A stretch of 64,000 bases of DNA from a candidate division KSB1 bacterium (lineage in GTDB: Bacteria > Zhuqueibacterota > Zhuqueibacteria > Zhuqueibacterales > Zhuqueibacteraceae), in contig JAPDPX010000002.1 of NCBI GenBank assembly GCA_034506255.1, positions 382,971 through 446,970 on the forward strand. The letters run 5' to 3'. The position numbers and the translations under genes were made by a program. Below are positions 1 to 7,783 of this stretch, in pieces. The notes under the pieces were generated by a model. The model made no database searches. It saw nothing but the letters and a program-made list of their open reading frames with translations, and was not told the origin of the DNA. Every line of letters begins with the position of its first letter. Within the stretch, counting starts at the first letter, position 1.

Positions 1-2
1 TT

Positions 3-401
3 GCCGTGATCGTGCAGCAGGATGATGAGGTTCTGTTGGTGCAACGCGCCGTCGCGCCGCGCGCCGGTGATTGGTGTCTGCCGGCGGGCTTCATGGAGTG
101 GGAGGAGGGGCCGGAGCAGACAGCGCAGCGGGAAGCGCGGGAGGAAACCAATCTCGACATCCGGGTACAGCAGCTTTACGGTGTTTTCCCGGCCAGCGAC
201 TATCCCGCCAATCGCATCGTCCTGATCGTCTATCGTGCGGCGATCGTGGGTGGCGAGCTGCGGCCCGGTGATGACGCGCGCGACGCGCGTTTTTTCAAAC
301 TGACGGAATTGCCCGAAAATGTGGCCTTCCGTGTGCATCGTCAGATTCTGGCAGCGCTCCAGGAAGAGCGGTTTGCGTCTCTGCCCAAGCAGGATCCGTG
401 A
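3..401 (+). CDS. NUDIX hydrolase, 5'-truncated by window edge
   Basis: The reading frame is open to the left edge, so the true start lies outside the window; the GTG at position 6 is probably internal. The protein carries a nearly complete NUDIX box starting GFMEWEEG and ending REAREETNL. This fits G-x5-E-x7-R-E-x2-E-E, with Asn in place of the usual Gly near the end. NUDIX enzymes hydrolyse nucleoside diphosphates linked to another moiety; the substrate cannot be read here. The stop overlaps the ATG of the next gene by one base (TGATG), which suggests translational coupling. Confidence 0.88.
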   Translation, partial: AVIVQQDDEVLLVQRAVAPRAGDWCLPAGFMEWEEGPEQTAQREAREETNLDIRVQQLYGVFPASDYPANRIVLIVYRAAIVGGELRPGDDARDARFFKLTELPENVAFRVHRQILAALQEERFASLPKQDP

Positions 402-832
402 TGAAGTGCAGAATACGAATACTTTGTGTGCTGCTGGCCGCTGCAACGCTGAGCGGTAGTTGTCGCTCGGCGCCGGAGTCGCAGCCGACGCCCGCAGCGA
501 GGGTTGGGATGAGCGGCGAAAAAGGTGCGCAAAAAGTCTATCTCGATGAAATGCCCCGGCTGTTTACCACTGCTGCCGGCCGTCAACTCTTGATTCCCGT
601 GACTGGTAGTTTGCCCAATCCGGCCTATCGACTGGACACTCTGCGCGTGGAGCAGCATGACGCTGTGATCGAAATCACGCCGCTGGCGCATTACAATGAC
701 AGCCTGATGGTCACGCAAGTCCTGGTGCCCTTTTCCAAAACCGTTGCGGTCGGCCCATTGCAACGGGGTGAATACCAATTACGCTTCCACAGCCGTGCTG
801 GAGTGCAGGAGGCCAGGATCATCGTCGAGTGA
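401..832 (+). CDS. Small predicted outer-membrane lipoprotein, unknown function
   Basis: The protein is 143 residues. Its N-terminus has basic residues (MKCRIR), a hydrophobic stretch and a lipobox-like LSGSC, so it is probably lipidated and anchored in a membrane. I chose the ATG at 401 over the in-frame GTG at 398 because it forms a TGATG overlap with the NUDIX stop. The mature part looks like a short beta-rich domain: residues about 60-140 have alternating hydrophobics and end in a strand-like segment (QLRFHSRAGVQ). I do not recognise a family. It appears co-transcribed with the NUDIX gene. Confidence 0.7.
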   Translation: MKCRIRILCVLLAAATLSGSCRSAPESQPTPAARVGMSGEKGAQKVYLDEMPRLFTTAAGRQLLIPVTGSLPNPAYRLDTLRVEQHDAVIEITPLAHYNDSLMVTQVLVPFSKTVAVGPLQRGEYQLRFHSRAGVQEARIIVE

Positions 833-1140
833 GGGGCATGGCAATAAATTGCGACGGTCGCGCAACGTCCGTCCCGCTGCGGAACCGGGGTTTGGGGAAG
901 ATGATGAGCTTGCAGGTTAATCCCGGCTGCGCCGGTTTGTAGCGCAGACCTCCTGCCGGCGTTGCTGTGCAGAGAGAATTTCTGCGGTGCAACATTTCAA
1001 CAGTCGTGCCGGAGTTGATGCCTCCTCCACGCCGGTCCGGCTGCTGCGGAAACGTTTTCAAAAGTGCGCGCTTTCGGCGTGATACGCAGCATGCCGAATT
1101 TGCCGGCAGATCAGACTCGAACCTCGCGCGGTGGCGACAC
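833..1140. other. Intergenic stretch with a repeat half-site
   Basis: No convincing gene is present here. Reading frames run through it in continuation of the downstream deacylase, but the encoded residues are low-complexity and family similarity begins only at 1141. The one recognisable element is GTAGCGCAGACCTCC at 939-953, which resembles one arm of the palindromic repeats at 31437 and 58966; the partner arm is missing. Confidence 0.5.
939..953 (+). repeat. Half-site of the GTAGCGCAG palindromic repeat
   Basis: The sequence GTAGCGCAGACCTCC matches the left arm of the palindromes at 31437-31482 and 58966-59011. No complementary right arm follows within 60 bases, so this looks like a decayed or partial copy. 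Confidence 0.45.
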
Positions 1141-2082
1141 ATGACGGGTTTCTACTATCATCCGGATTTTCTGCTGCACGACACCGGTGGCGGCCATCCG
1201 GAGCGGCCGGCGCGTCTGACTGCGATCATGCAACATCTGGAGGCCACCGGCCTGCTCAGCCGGCTGCACCGCCAACAGCCGGAACCCGCGCCGCTGGCCG
1301 CAATCGCGACGGTGCATCCAGCCGGCTACGTGGCGTGGGTGCAACAGAGCTGCGGGCCACGGCTGCACCTGCTCGATTCCGACACTGTGGTCTCGCAGCA
1401 TTCCTTCCATGCGGCACAACTGGCGGTCGGTGCCGCCCTCGAGGCCGTCGCGCAAGTCAGCGCGGGCAGGCTGCACAATGCCTTCTGTGCAGTGCGGCCG
1501 CCGGGCCATCATGCCGAAACGAGCACGGCGATGGGTTTTTGCCTGTTCAACAACGTGGCCACTGCCGCGGATTGGCTGATTCGAAACCGGCGCGCCGAAA
1601 AAATCCTGATCATCGATTGGGACGTGCATCACGGCAACGGCACCCAGGAAATTTTCTATGAACGCGGTGATGTTTACTTTTTGAGCTTTCATGAGTGGCC
1701 GCTTTATCCCGGTACCGGCCGGGAGGATGAAACCGGCGCGGGCGCCGGCCGCGGCTGCACCCGCAACGTTACCATAGCGCCTTACACCCCCGAGGCCGAC
1801 TATCTCGAACGCTTTTTTGCCGTGGTGCCGGAAGTGTACGAGCATTTCAAACCCGATTTTGTGCTGCTTTCCGCCGGTTTCGATGCCCATCACCAGGACC
1901 CGCTGGCACATCTCCGCTTGACGGAAAGCGGTTTCGGCCGCATGACCGGGCTGGTGCTGGAGCTGGCGCAAACTTATGCCGCCGGCCGCGTTGTTTCCCT
2001 GCTGGAGGGCGGCTATGATCGCAACGGGCTGGCGCATTCCGTGGCTGCGCATCTGGAGAAAATGCTGGCAGCGGCGCGTTGA
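1141..2082 (+). CDS. Histone deacetylase family (class II-like) deacylase
   Basis: The protein is 313 residues, typical for bacterial acetoin-utilisation/acetylpolyamine amidohydrolase relatives, which are zinc hydrolases removing acetyl or acyl groups from amines. Family landmarks appear in order: the N-terminal HPERPARL segment, RPPGHHAE with the catalytic His pair, the metal ligands in DWDVHHGNG, the second Asp ligand in SAGFDAHHQDP and the C-terminal LLEGGYD. The frame is open upstream to 967, but the ATG at 1141 is followed at once by conserved sequence, so I use it. The ribosome site is weak. The physiological substrate is unknown; cytosolic location is expected because no signal peptide is seen. 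Confidence 0.93.
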   Translation: MTGFYYHPDFLLHDTGGGHPERPARLTAIMQHLEATGLLSRLHRQQPEPAPLAAIATVHPAGYVAWVQQSCGPRLHLLDSDTVVSQHSFHAAQLAVGAALEAVAQVSAGRLHNAFCAVRPPGHHAETSTAMGFCLFNNVATAADWLIRNRRAEKILIIDWDVHHGNGTQEIFYERGDVYFLSFHEWPLYPGTGREDETGAGAGRGCTRNVTIAPYTPEADYLERFFAVVPEVYEHFKPDFVLLSAGFDAHHQDPLAHLRLTESGFGRMTGLVLELAQTYAAGRVVSLLEGGYDRNGLAHSVAAHLEKMLAAAR

Positions 2083-2236
2083 GAGAGCCGGCGTGTGCCG
2101 CCTTTCGTCCTCCGGCTGCAACTCTTCCGAGGCCGGAGATACATTCACCCGGCGGGCGCAGAATCGCGCCCGTATCTGTTGTTTGACCGGACGATGATCA
2201 CAAAACGTCTCGTGCGAGACGGAGTGGGTGCAGGCC

Positions 2237-2917
2237 ATGAGCAGCAAGGGCTGGCAAGACCAATGCGCGAGCGATGATTCCTTCCTGCCGCTGCGGCGGC
2301 GCATGGTGACGCAGCAGCTCGAACGTCGTGGCATCCGTGATGCGCGTGTACTCGAAGCCATGCGCAGTGTGCCCCGTCATCTCTTCGTGCCGGAGCGCTA
2401 CCACGCCCTGGCATATGATGACAGCCCGATCGCGATCGGCTTCGGCCAGACCGTCTCCCAGCCTTACATCGTCGCCTATATGCTGGAAGCGCTGAAGCTG
2501 ATCGGCATCGAAAAAGTGCTGGAGATTGGCACCGGTTCGGGTTATGAAGCCGCGCTGCTGTCACACTTGTGCGAGGAAGTATATTCCGTCGAAATCATAC
2601 CGGAGCTGGCGGCGCGTGCCGCCAAAACGCTGGCGGAACTCAACTACACCAACGTGCATGTGCGGTGCACCGATGGCTACAAGGGCTGGCCGGAGGCGGC
2701 GCCCTTCGACCGCATCATTCTCTCCGCCGCGCCCACGCACGTCCCCGAACGGCTGGTGGAACAACTCGCGCCCGGCGGCATCATGATTCTGCCGCTGGGT
2801 GATCTCGATCAACATCTCGTGCATTTGACCAAAACTGCCGCGGGCAACATCGAGCGCACACAATCCCTGCCGGTGAAATTCGTGCCGATGACCGGGCTTT
2901 CCGCGGCCATGAATTGA
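2237..2917 (+). CDS. pcm: Protein-L-isoaspartate O-methyltransferase
   Basis: The 226-residue enzyme transfers a methyl group from S-adenosylmethionine to isoaspartyl residues in damaged proteins, starting their repair. The family signature GFGQTVSQPYIVAYM lies around residue 75 and the SAM-binding motif I, VLEIGTGSGYEAALL, follows at about 96-110. Post-motif residues (YSVEI, DGYKGWPEAAPFDRII) are as expected for Pcm. The start was set at the ATG at 2237 rather than the GTG at 2228. Only 22 bases separate its stop from the RpiB-like gene, so the two are likely co-transcribed. It is cytosolic. Confidence 0.93.
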   Translation: MSSKGWQDQCASDDSFLPLRRRMVTQQLERRGIRDARVLEAMRSVPRHLFVPERYHALAYDDSPIAIGFGQTVSQPYIVAYMLEALKLIGIEKVLEIGTGSGYEAALLSHLCEEVYSVEIIPELAARAAKTLAELNYTNVHVRCTDGYKGWPEAAPFDRIILSAAPTHVPERLVEQLAPGGIMILPLGDLDQHLVHLTKTAAGNIERTQSLPVKFVPMTGLSAAMN

Positions 2918-2939
2918 GCTCTCACCTGCTTGCGATCCC

Positions 2940-3611
2940 ATGCCGGCACCCTCCCCCCGCAAAACCAAACAGGTGCTCACCGAGCGCGACGTCCTGCAGG
3001 CCTGGCGGCAGCGCCAGCATCAAATCATCGTGCCTGCCGGTGTGATCATCACGCCTGCGGCGCGCGATGCGGCCCGGACGCGCGGCATGCAATTCGTTGA
3101 TGCCACCGCCGCCACTCCGCAGCCGGCAGCGGCACCCCCGCCCCCGGCAAGCCCGCTGCTGGTCATCATTGGCTCGGATCATGCCGGCTATCAACTCAAA
3201 GAGCAAATCAAAACGCTGTTGCGCGAACTGGGGTACCACCACGAGGATGTGGGCACCTTCAGCGAAGCGCCGGTTGACTATCCCGACATCGCCGAACTGG
3301 TGGCGCAAAAAGTGGCGGCCAGACCGGAGCGGCGTGGCATCATCATTGACGGCGCCGGCATCGGCTCGGCCATCGCGGCCAACAAAGTACCCGGCGCGCG
3401 TGCCGCCGCCTGCTTTGATCTTTACACCACCCGCAACAGCCGCGAGCACAACAACACCAACGTCTTGTGTCTGGGCAGCCGCAATCTCGGAATTGACATT
3501 GCCAAAGAGATCGTCAAAGTCTGGCTGGCCACCGGTTTCGGTGGCGGCCGCCATCTGCGCCGGATCGAAAAGATAACCAGCCTGGAGCAGAAATACGGCC
3601 GCACGGCCTGA
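2940..3611 (+). CDS. rpiB: RpiB/LacAB-family sugar-phosphate isomerase with N-terminal extension
   Basis: Residues about 72-223 form the RpiB/LacA/LacB fold: GSDHAGYQLKEQIK is the start of the domain, followed by DYPDIAE, GIGSAIAANKVPGARAA and HNNTNVLCLGSRNLG. RpiB interconverts ribose 5-phosphate and ribulose 5-phosphate. The catalytic Cys of E. coli-type RpiB (in a CGTG motif) is replaced: the site reads IDGAG. Before the domain lie about 70 extra residues: a TERDVLQAW / VPAGVIITPAARDAA segment resembling the N-terminal helper region of some bacterial-microcompartment enzymes, then a Pro/Ala linker. A canonical rpiA is also present at 44100-44792, so this copy may act on another sugar phosphate. 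Confidence 0.82.
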   Translation: MPAPSPRKTKQVLTERDVLQAWRQRQHQIIVPAGVIITPAARDAARTRGMQFVDATAATPQPAAAPPPPASPLLVIIGSDHAGYQLKEQIKTLLRELGYHHEDVGTFSEAPVDYPDIAELVAQKVAARPERRGIIIDGAGIGSAIAANKVPGARAAACFDLYTTRNSREHNNTNVLCLGSRNLGIDIAKEIVKVWLATGFGGGRHLRRIEKITSLEQKYGRTA

Positions 3612-3720
3612 AACCTGTGGTCTGCTGTTTCGTTTAAGCTGGCGGCCATGGCGGGACGATTCGCATGCCGGCCGTCCCGTGCCTCAACAACAGCAACTTT
3701 GAACGACTCAGTTTGTTTTC

Positions 3721-4476
3721 ATGAATCAACCATTCCAAACCCCGCAGCCCTCCGCGCCACCTGCGGGCGGACCTCGCCGCCTGTATCGTTCGCTGAGCGA
3801 CCGCCGCATTGCCGGTTTGTGCGGTGGCATTGCAGAATACCTTGGCATCGATACCCTGCTGGTGCGCATCCTCTTTTTGCTCACCGGCATCCTGGGTTTC
3901 GGCGTGGTGCTCTACATCCTGGGCTGGATCATCATCCCCGACAACCCCGCCGGCCTGACCGTGACCCCGCGTCCGCCCTCGGCCAATGCCCGCTACTTCT
4001 GGGGAATGGTTCTCATCCTGTTGGGGGTGGTGTTCCTGGCGGAAGCCAATGACTGGGACTGGCTGGTGCCCTGGCGCTGGCGTCTTTACTGGCCGGACTG
4101 GTTGAGTTGGGGGGTGATGTTCTCTGTGTTGCTGATCGGGTTGGGACTGCTGATGATTTACCGCAGCTTCACCACCCCCCCGGCAATCTCTGCGACCACA
4201 ACTTTTCCCGCGTTTCAGACTGCGTCTTCAGGAGGGCCTGTGATGAATTCCAAACGATTGACCCGTTCCGTCAAGGAACGCATGGTGGGAGGGGTGTGCG
4301 GCGGTTTAGCCGAGTATTTCAATATTGATCCCTCATTGGTGCGCATCCTGTGGGTCATCATGACTTTTGTCAGCGGCTTCTTTTTCGGCATCGTGATCTA
4401 CATCATCATGATGGTGGTCGTGCCCGAGCAACGGCTGGATTCGAGCGAGTCCAGTGCGACCAGGAGTCCGGGCTGA
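3721..4476 (+). CDS. Protein with two PspC domains
   Basis: This 251-residue membrane protein carries two copies of the PspC domain, at residues about 20-78 and 178-240. Each begins with a short basic segment (LYRSLSDRRIAGLCGGIAEYLG; LTRSVKERMVGGVCGGLAEYF) followed by a hydrophobic pair of helices. Two more hydrophobic segments lie between them. PspC domains take part in envelope stress sensing in the phage-shock response. No PspA or PspB gene is nearby. The next gene is a small membrane protein on the same strand, about 110 bases away, so a shared envelope role is an inference. Confidence 0.85.
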   Translation: MNQPFQTPQPSAPPAGGPRRLYRSLSDRRIAGLCGGIAEYLGIDTLLVRILFLLTGILGFGVVLYILGWIIIPDNPAGLTVTPRPPSANARYFWGMVLILLGVVFLAEANDWDWLVPWRWRLYWPDWLSWGVMFSVLLIGLGLLMIYRSFTTPPAISATTTFPAFQTASSGGPVMNSKRLTRSVKERMVGGVCGGLAEYFNIDPSLVRILWVIMTFVSGFFFGIVIYIIMMVVVPEQRLDSSESSATRSPG

Positions 4477-4584
4477 TACCGGCGCCGTCCTTCGGCCTTC
4501 GCCGTGGGCTCGGCTGTGGATGATTCTCCCGCCACGGCATTGCACACTGTGTAATTCCAACTGGTGACTCGAGGAGAGAAGAGG

Positions 4585-5088
4585 ATGGCAGCGCCGCGTC
4601 GTTCATTTTTGCCCGGCATTATTCTGATTCTGATCGGCTTGTTTCTCCTGGGCGATCGCCTCAATCTGCCCTGGCCCGGTTTTGATGTCATCTATCCGGT
4701 TCTGTTCATCATCTTCGGTCTGGCGGGCGCAGCCCGCATACGCCTCGGCGATCAAAGCCGGCAGGGCGTTTTCAGCGCTTTCTTCTGGTTGACGCTGGGT
4801 CTCTTTTTCCTGCTGCGCAATCTCGATTACATTCCCTATCGTCCCTGGCCCTGGGAGATCGTCGTGACGGCCATCGGCATGGGTTTCCTGGGCAGGTTCC
4901 TGTTCCGGCCCAGTGAGTGGGGCACGCTGGTGCCTGCTGCCGCGTTCCTCTTTTTGGGCGGCGGCGCTCTGCTGGATTATTATGAAGTGGTATATTTCCC
5001 CTTCTGTAATCTGCAACGCTACTGGCCGGTTCTCCTGATTGCCATCGGTGTTGGCCTGGTCATCAACGGTGTGCGCAAGGCGGCGTAA
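4585..5088 (+). CDS. Small multi-pass membrane protein (LiaI/DUF5668-like)
   Basis: The 167-residue protein opens with a hydrophobic hairpin (PGIILILIGLFLLGDRL) and contains further membrane segments near residues 30-45, 60-75, 110-130 and 140-160. This pattern, with short Asn/Asp-containing turns, fits the LiaI-LiaF-like/DUF5668 transmembrane family often found beside PspC genes. The ATG at 4585 is preceded by GAGGAGAGAAGAGG, a strong ribosome site, so I prefer it to the GTG at 4564. The function is unknown; the neighbouring PspC protein suggests a role at the membrane under stress. Confidence 0.78.
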   Translation: MAAPRRSFLPGIILILIGLFLLGDRLNLPWPGFDVIYPVLFIIFGLAGAARIRLGDQSRQGVFSAFFWLTLGLFFLLRNLDYIPYRPWPWEIVVTAIGMGFLGRFLFRPSEWGTLVPAAAFLFLGGGALLDYYEVVYFPFCNLQRYWPVLLIAIGVGLVINGVRKAA

Positions 5089-5134
5089 CCCGCGTGCCTC
5101 CTGCTCTCCGCCGGTCGTGCCCGCGACATTCGAT

Positions 5135-5163
5135 TTGACATTCAAAGCCTCATTCCCTACCTT
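5135..5163 (+). promoter_or_regulatory. Sigma70-type promoter for the E1 gene
   Basis: TTGACA at 5135-5140 and TACCTT at 5158-5163 are separated by 17 bases. They sit 75 bases upstream of the ATG at 5238. The -35 matches the consensus and the -10 matches four of six positions. Confidence 0.55.
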
Positions 5164-5237
5164 CCTGTCCGCTTCTGTCTCCGGAATTTCGAGGAATTGG
5201 TCAACGCCTCACTGTTCAAACGCAGGGAATCGCACGC

Positions 5238-7664
5238 ATGATGGCAGCCAGCAAACCGGGCCGGAAAGCCAAACGCACCTCTTCCCGTTTCACCCCCGAA
5301 GAAGTTCTGCAGGACTATCGCCTCGCCTGTCTGAGCCGGCAGGTCAGTCTGATCAGCCGGAAGGAAGTGATGGGAGGCAAGGCCAAGTTCGGCATTTTCG
5401 GCGATGGCAAGGAAGTGGCGCAACTGGCGATGGCCAGAGTTTTCCAGAAGGGTGACTTTCGCGCGGGCTACTACCGCGACCAGACTTTCATGTTTGCCAC
5501 CGGCATGTGCAGCCTGCGCGAGTATTTCGCCCAGCTTTATGCGCATGCCGATGTTGAGGCGGAGCCGAACAGTGCCGGCCGCGCCATGAACGCCCACTTC
5601 GCCACCCGCAGCCTGGAGAGCGACGGTCGCTGGAAAAATTTGATGGCGATGCCCAACTCCTCCGCCGATGTCTCGCCCACCGGCGCGCAAATGCCGCGGC
5701 TCGTGGGCCTCGCCCAGGCCTCCCGGCTCTATCGCGAACTGCAAGAGCTGAAACAATTTTCGACCTTTTCCCACAACGGCAACGAAATTGCCTTCGGCAC
5801 GATTGGAAACGCCACCTGCGCCGAGGGCATTTTTTGGGAATCGCTCAACGCCATTGGCGTGTTGCAGGTGCCGGCGATCATCTCGATTTGGGATGATGAA
5901 TACGGCATTTCCGTGCCCAACAAACATCAAATCACCAAGGCCAATCTCTCGGAATTGCTGCAGGGCTTTCAGCGCCGCCGCGGCACGCGCAACGGTTTCG
6001 ATTTGTACTCGGTGCGCGGCTGGGATTATCCGGGCTTGCGCGAGGTCTACGCGCGCGCCACGGCCATCGTGCGCCGTGAGCATGTGCCCGCCATCATTCA
6101 TGTGACGGAATTGACCCAGCCCCAGGGCCATTCCACTTCCGGCAGCCATGAACGCTACAAATCCCGCGAACGGCTGGCCTGGGAACAGGAGTTCGACTGC
6201 CTGCGCAAGATGCGTGAGTGGATGCTGCAGGAACGCCTCGCCAGCGCGGAGCAACTGGACCGCCTGGAAGCGGAATGCCAGCGCCTGGTGGTCGCGGCGC
6301 GTGATGAGGCCTGGCAGGCTTATCTTGCGCCGATTCTGGCGGAGCAGAAGACAGTCGCCGACATGATCGAGGCCCTGGCCCAACAATCTCCGCAAGCCGA
6401 GAAGTTGCGCAGGTGCCGCGCGGCGCTTTTGGCCAATCCCCAGCCGCTGCGTCGCGACTTGATGACAACAGCCGCCGAGGTGCTGCTGCTCACCCGCGGA
6501 GAGGACGTCCCGGCACGCGCCCGGCTCGCGCACTGGCGGCGCAGCTTCGACCAGGCCACGCAGGAACGCTACAGCTCTCATCTCTACAACCCCACCGCCA
6601 GCTCCGCGCTGCAGGTGCGGGAAATCAAACCCGTCTATCCGGCCAAGCCGGTGCTGGTGAATGGTTTCGAGATTTTGAATGCCTGTTTCGATGCGGCGCT
6701 GGCGCGTGATCCGCGGGTGCTGGCCTTCGGCGAAGACGTCGGCCGGCTGGGCGATGTCAATCAGGGCTTCCGCGGCTTGCAGGAAAAATACGGCGAATGG
6801 CGCGTCGCCGACACCGGCATCCGCGAGTGCACCATCATCGGCCAGGCCATTGGGCTGGCCATGCGTGGTCTGCGGCCGATTGCCGAGATTCAATATCTCG
6901 ACTACCTGCTTTACGCTCTGCAAATTCTCTCCGATGATCTCGCCACTCTGCTGTGGCGGACGAAAGGCGGGCAAAAGGCACCGGTCATCGTGCGCACACG
7001 CGGCCACCGCCTGGAAGGCATCTGGCATTCCGGTTCACTGATGGCCGGTATCATTCACCTGGTGCGCGGTCTGCATGTGCTCGTGCCGCGCAACATGACG
7101 CAGGCCGCGGGATTCTACAACACCCTGCTGCAAGCCGACGATCCCGCGATTCTGGTGGAAGTGTTGAATGGCTACCGTTTGAAGGAGATGCTGCCGGAGA
7201 ACATCGGGGAATTCACGCTCCCGCTCGGTGTGCCGGAGATTCTGCGGGCGGGCAGTGATCTCACCATCGTCACCTATGGCGCCTGTTGCCGGCTGGTGTT
7301 GGAAGCTGCGGAACGGCTGCACGCCGTCAATGTCGAAGCCGAGGTGATCGACGTGCGCTCGCTGCTGCCGTTCGATCTGCCCGGCATGATCGGCGCCTCG
7401 CTGCAAAAGACCAATCGCATTCTCTTCGTCGATGAAGATGTCCCGGGCGGCACCACCGCCTACATGCTGCAGGAAGTGCTGGAACGCCAGGGTGGTTACC
7501 GCTGGCTGGATTCGCCGCCGCGCACACTGCCGGGCCAGCCGCATCGTCCCGCCTACGGCTCGGACGGTGATTACTGGTCGAAGCCCAATGTCGAAACGAT
7601 TTTTGCCGCCGCGTATGCTTTGATGCACGAGGCGGATCCGCGGCGCTATCCCGCGATTTTTTGA
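5238..7664 (+). CDS. Fused alpha/beta 2-oxoacid dehydrogenase E1 (branched-chain type)
   Basis: The 808-residue protein joins both E1 subunits of a thiamine-diphosphate-dependent 2-oxoacid dehydrogenase complex in one chain. Residues about 20-340 are alpha-like (GYYRDQTFMFATG; FSTFSHNGNEIAFG; SIWDDEYGISVPN) and residues about 470-808 are beta-like (FGEDVGRLGDVNQGF; DTGIRECTIIGQAIGLAMRG; VDEDVPGGT). E1 decarboxylates the keto acid and passes the acyl group to E2 lipoate. This fused layout is known from Bacteroidota and relatives. An oddity: the cofactor motif, usually G-D-[GA], reads IGNATCAEG, so a metal-ligand Asp is Asn. No E2 or E3 gene is nearby. ATG 5238 is followed by a second ATG; a promoter lies at 5135. 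Confidence 0.92.
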   Translation: MMAASKPGRKAKRTSSRFTPEEVLQDYRLACLSRQVSLISRKEVMGGKAKFGIFGDGKEVAQLAMARVFQKGDFRAGYYRDQTFMFATGMCSLREYFAQLYAHADVEAEPNSAGRAMNAHFATRSLESDGRWKNLMAMPNSSADVSPTGAQMPRLVGLAQASRLYRELQELKQFSTFSHNGNEIAFGTIGNATCAEGIFWESLNAIGVLQVPAIISIWDDEYGISVPNKHQITKANLSELLQGFQRRRGTRNGFDLYSVRGWDYPGLREVYARATAIVRREHVPAIIHVTELTQPQGHSTSGSHERYKSRERLAWEQEFDCLRKMREWMLQERLASAEQLDRLEAECQRLVVAARDEAWQAYLAPILAEQKTVADMIEALAQQSPQAEKLRRCRAALLANPQPLRRDLMTTAAEVLLLTRGEDVPARARLAHWRRSFDQATQERYSSHLYNPTASSALQVREIKPVYPAKPVLVNGFEILNACFDAALARDPRVLAFGEDVGRLGDVNQGFRGLQEKYGEWRVADTGIRECTIIGQAIGLAMRGLRPIAEIQYLDYLLYALQILSDDLATLLWRTKGGQKAPVIVRTRGHRLEGIWHSGSLMAGIIHLVRGLHVLVPRNMTQAAGFYNTLLQADDPAILVEVLNGYRLKEMLPENIGEFTLPLGVPEILRAGSDLTIVTYGACCRLVLEAAERLHAVNVEAEVIDVRSLLPFDLPGMIGASLQKTNRILFVDEDVPGGTTAYMLQEVLERQGGYRWLDSPPRTLPGQPHRPAYGSDGDYWSKPNVETIFAAAYALMHEADPRRYPAIF

Positions 7665-7783
7665 CAGGGGTGCCGGCCGGCAGGAGCCCGCCAGCGCGAG
7701 CACGGCTTTGTTTCCCAACCAGCAAAATGCCATTCCGCCGCAGCGCCTCCGCGAGGCTGCGCCCGGGCAGGGACCGGCGGATT

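Noticed and set aside
5157-7028. Long open frame antisense to the E1 gene
   Set aside because: High-GC genes often leave long frames open on the opposite strand. The plus strand encodes a clear E1 enzyme with motifs, while the antisense product has no domain or signal.
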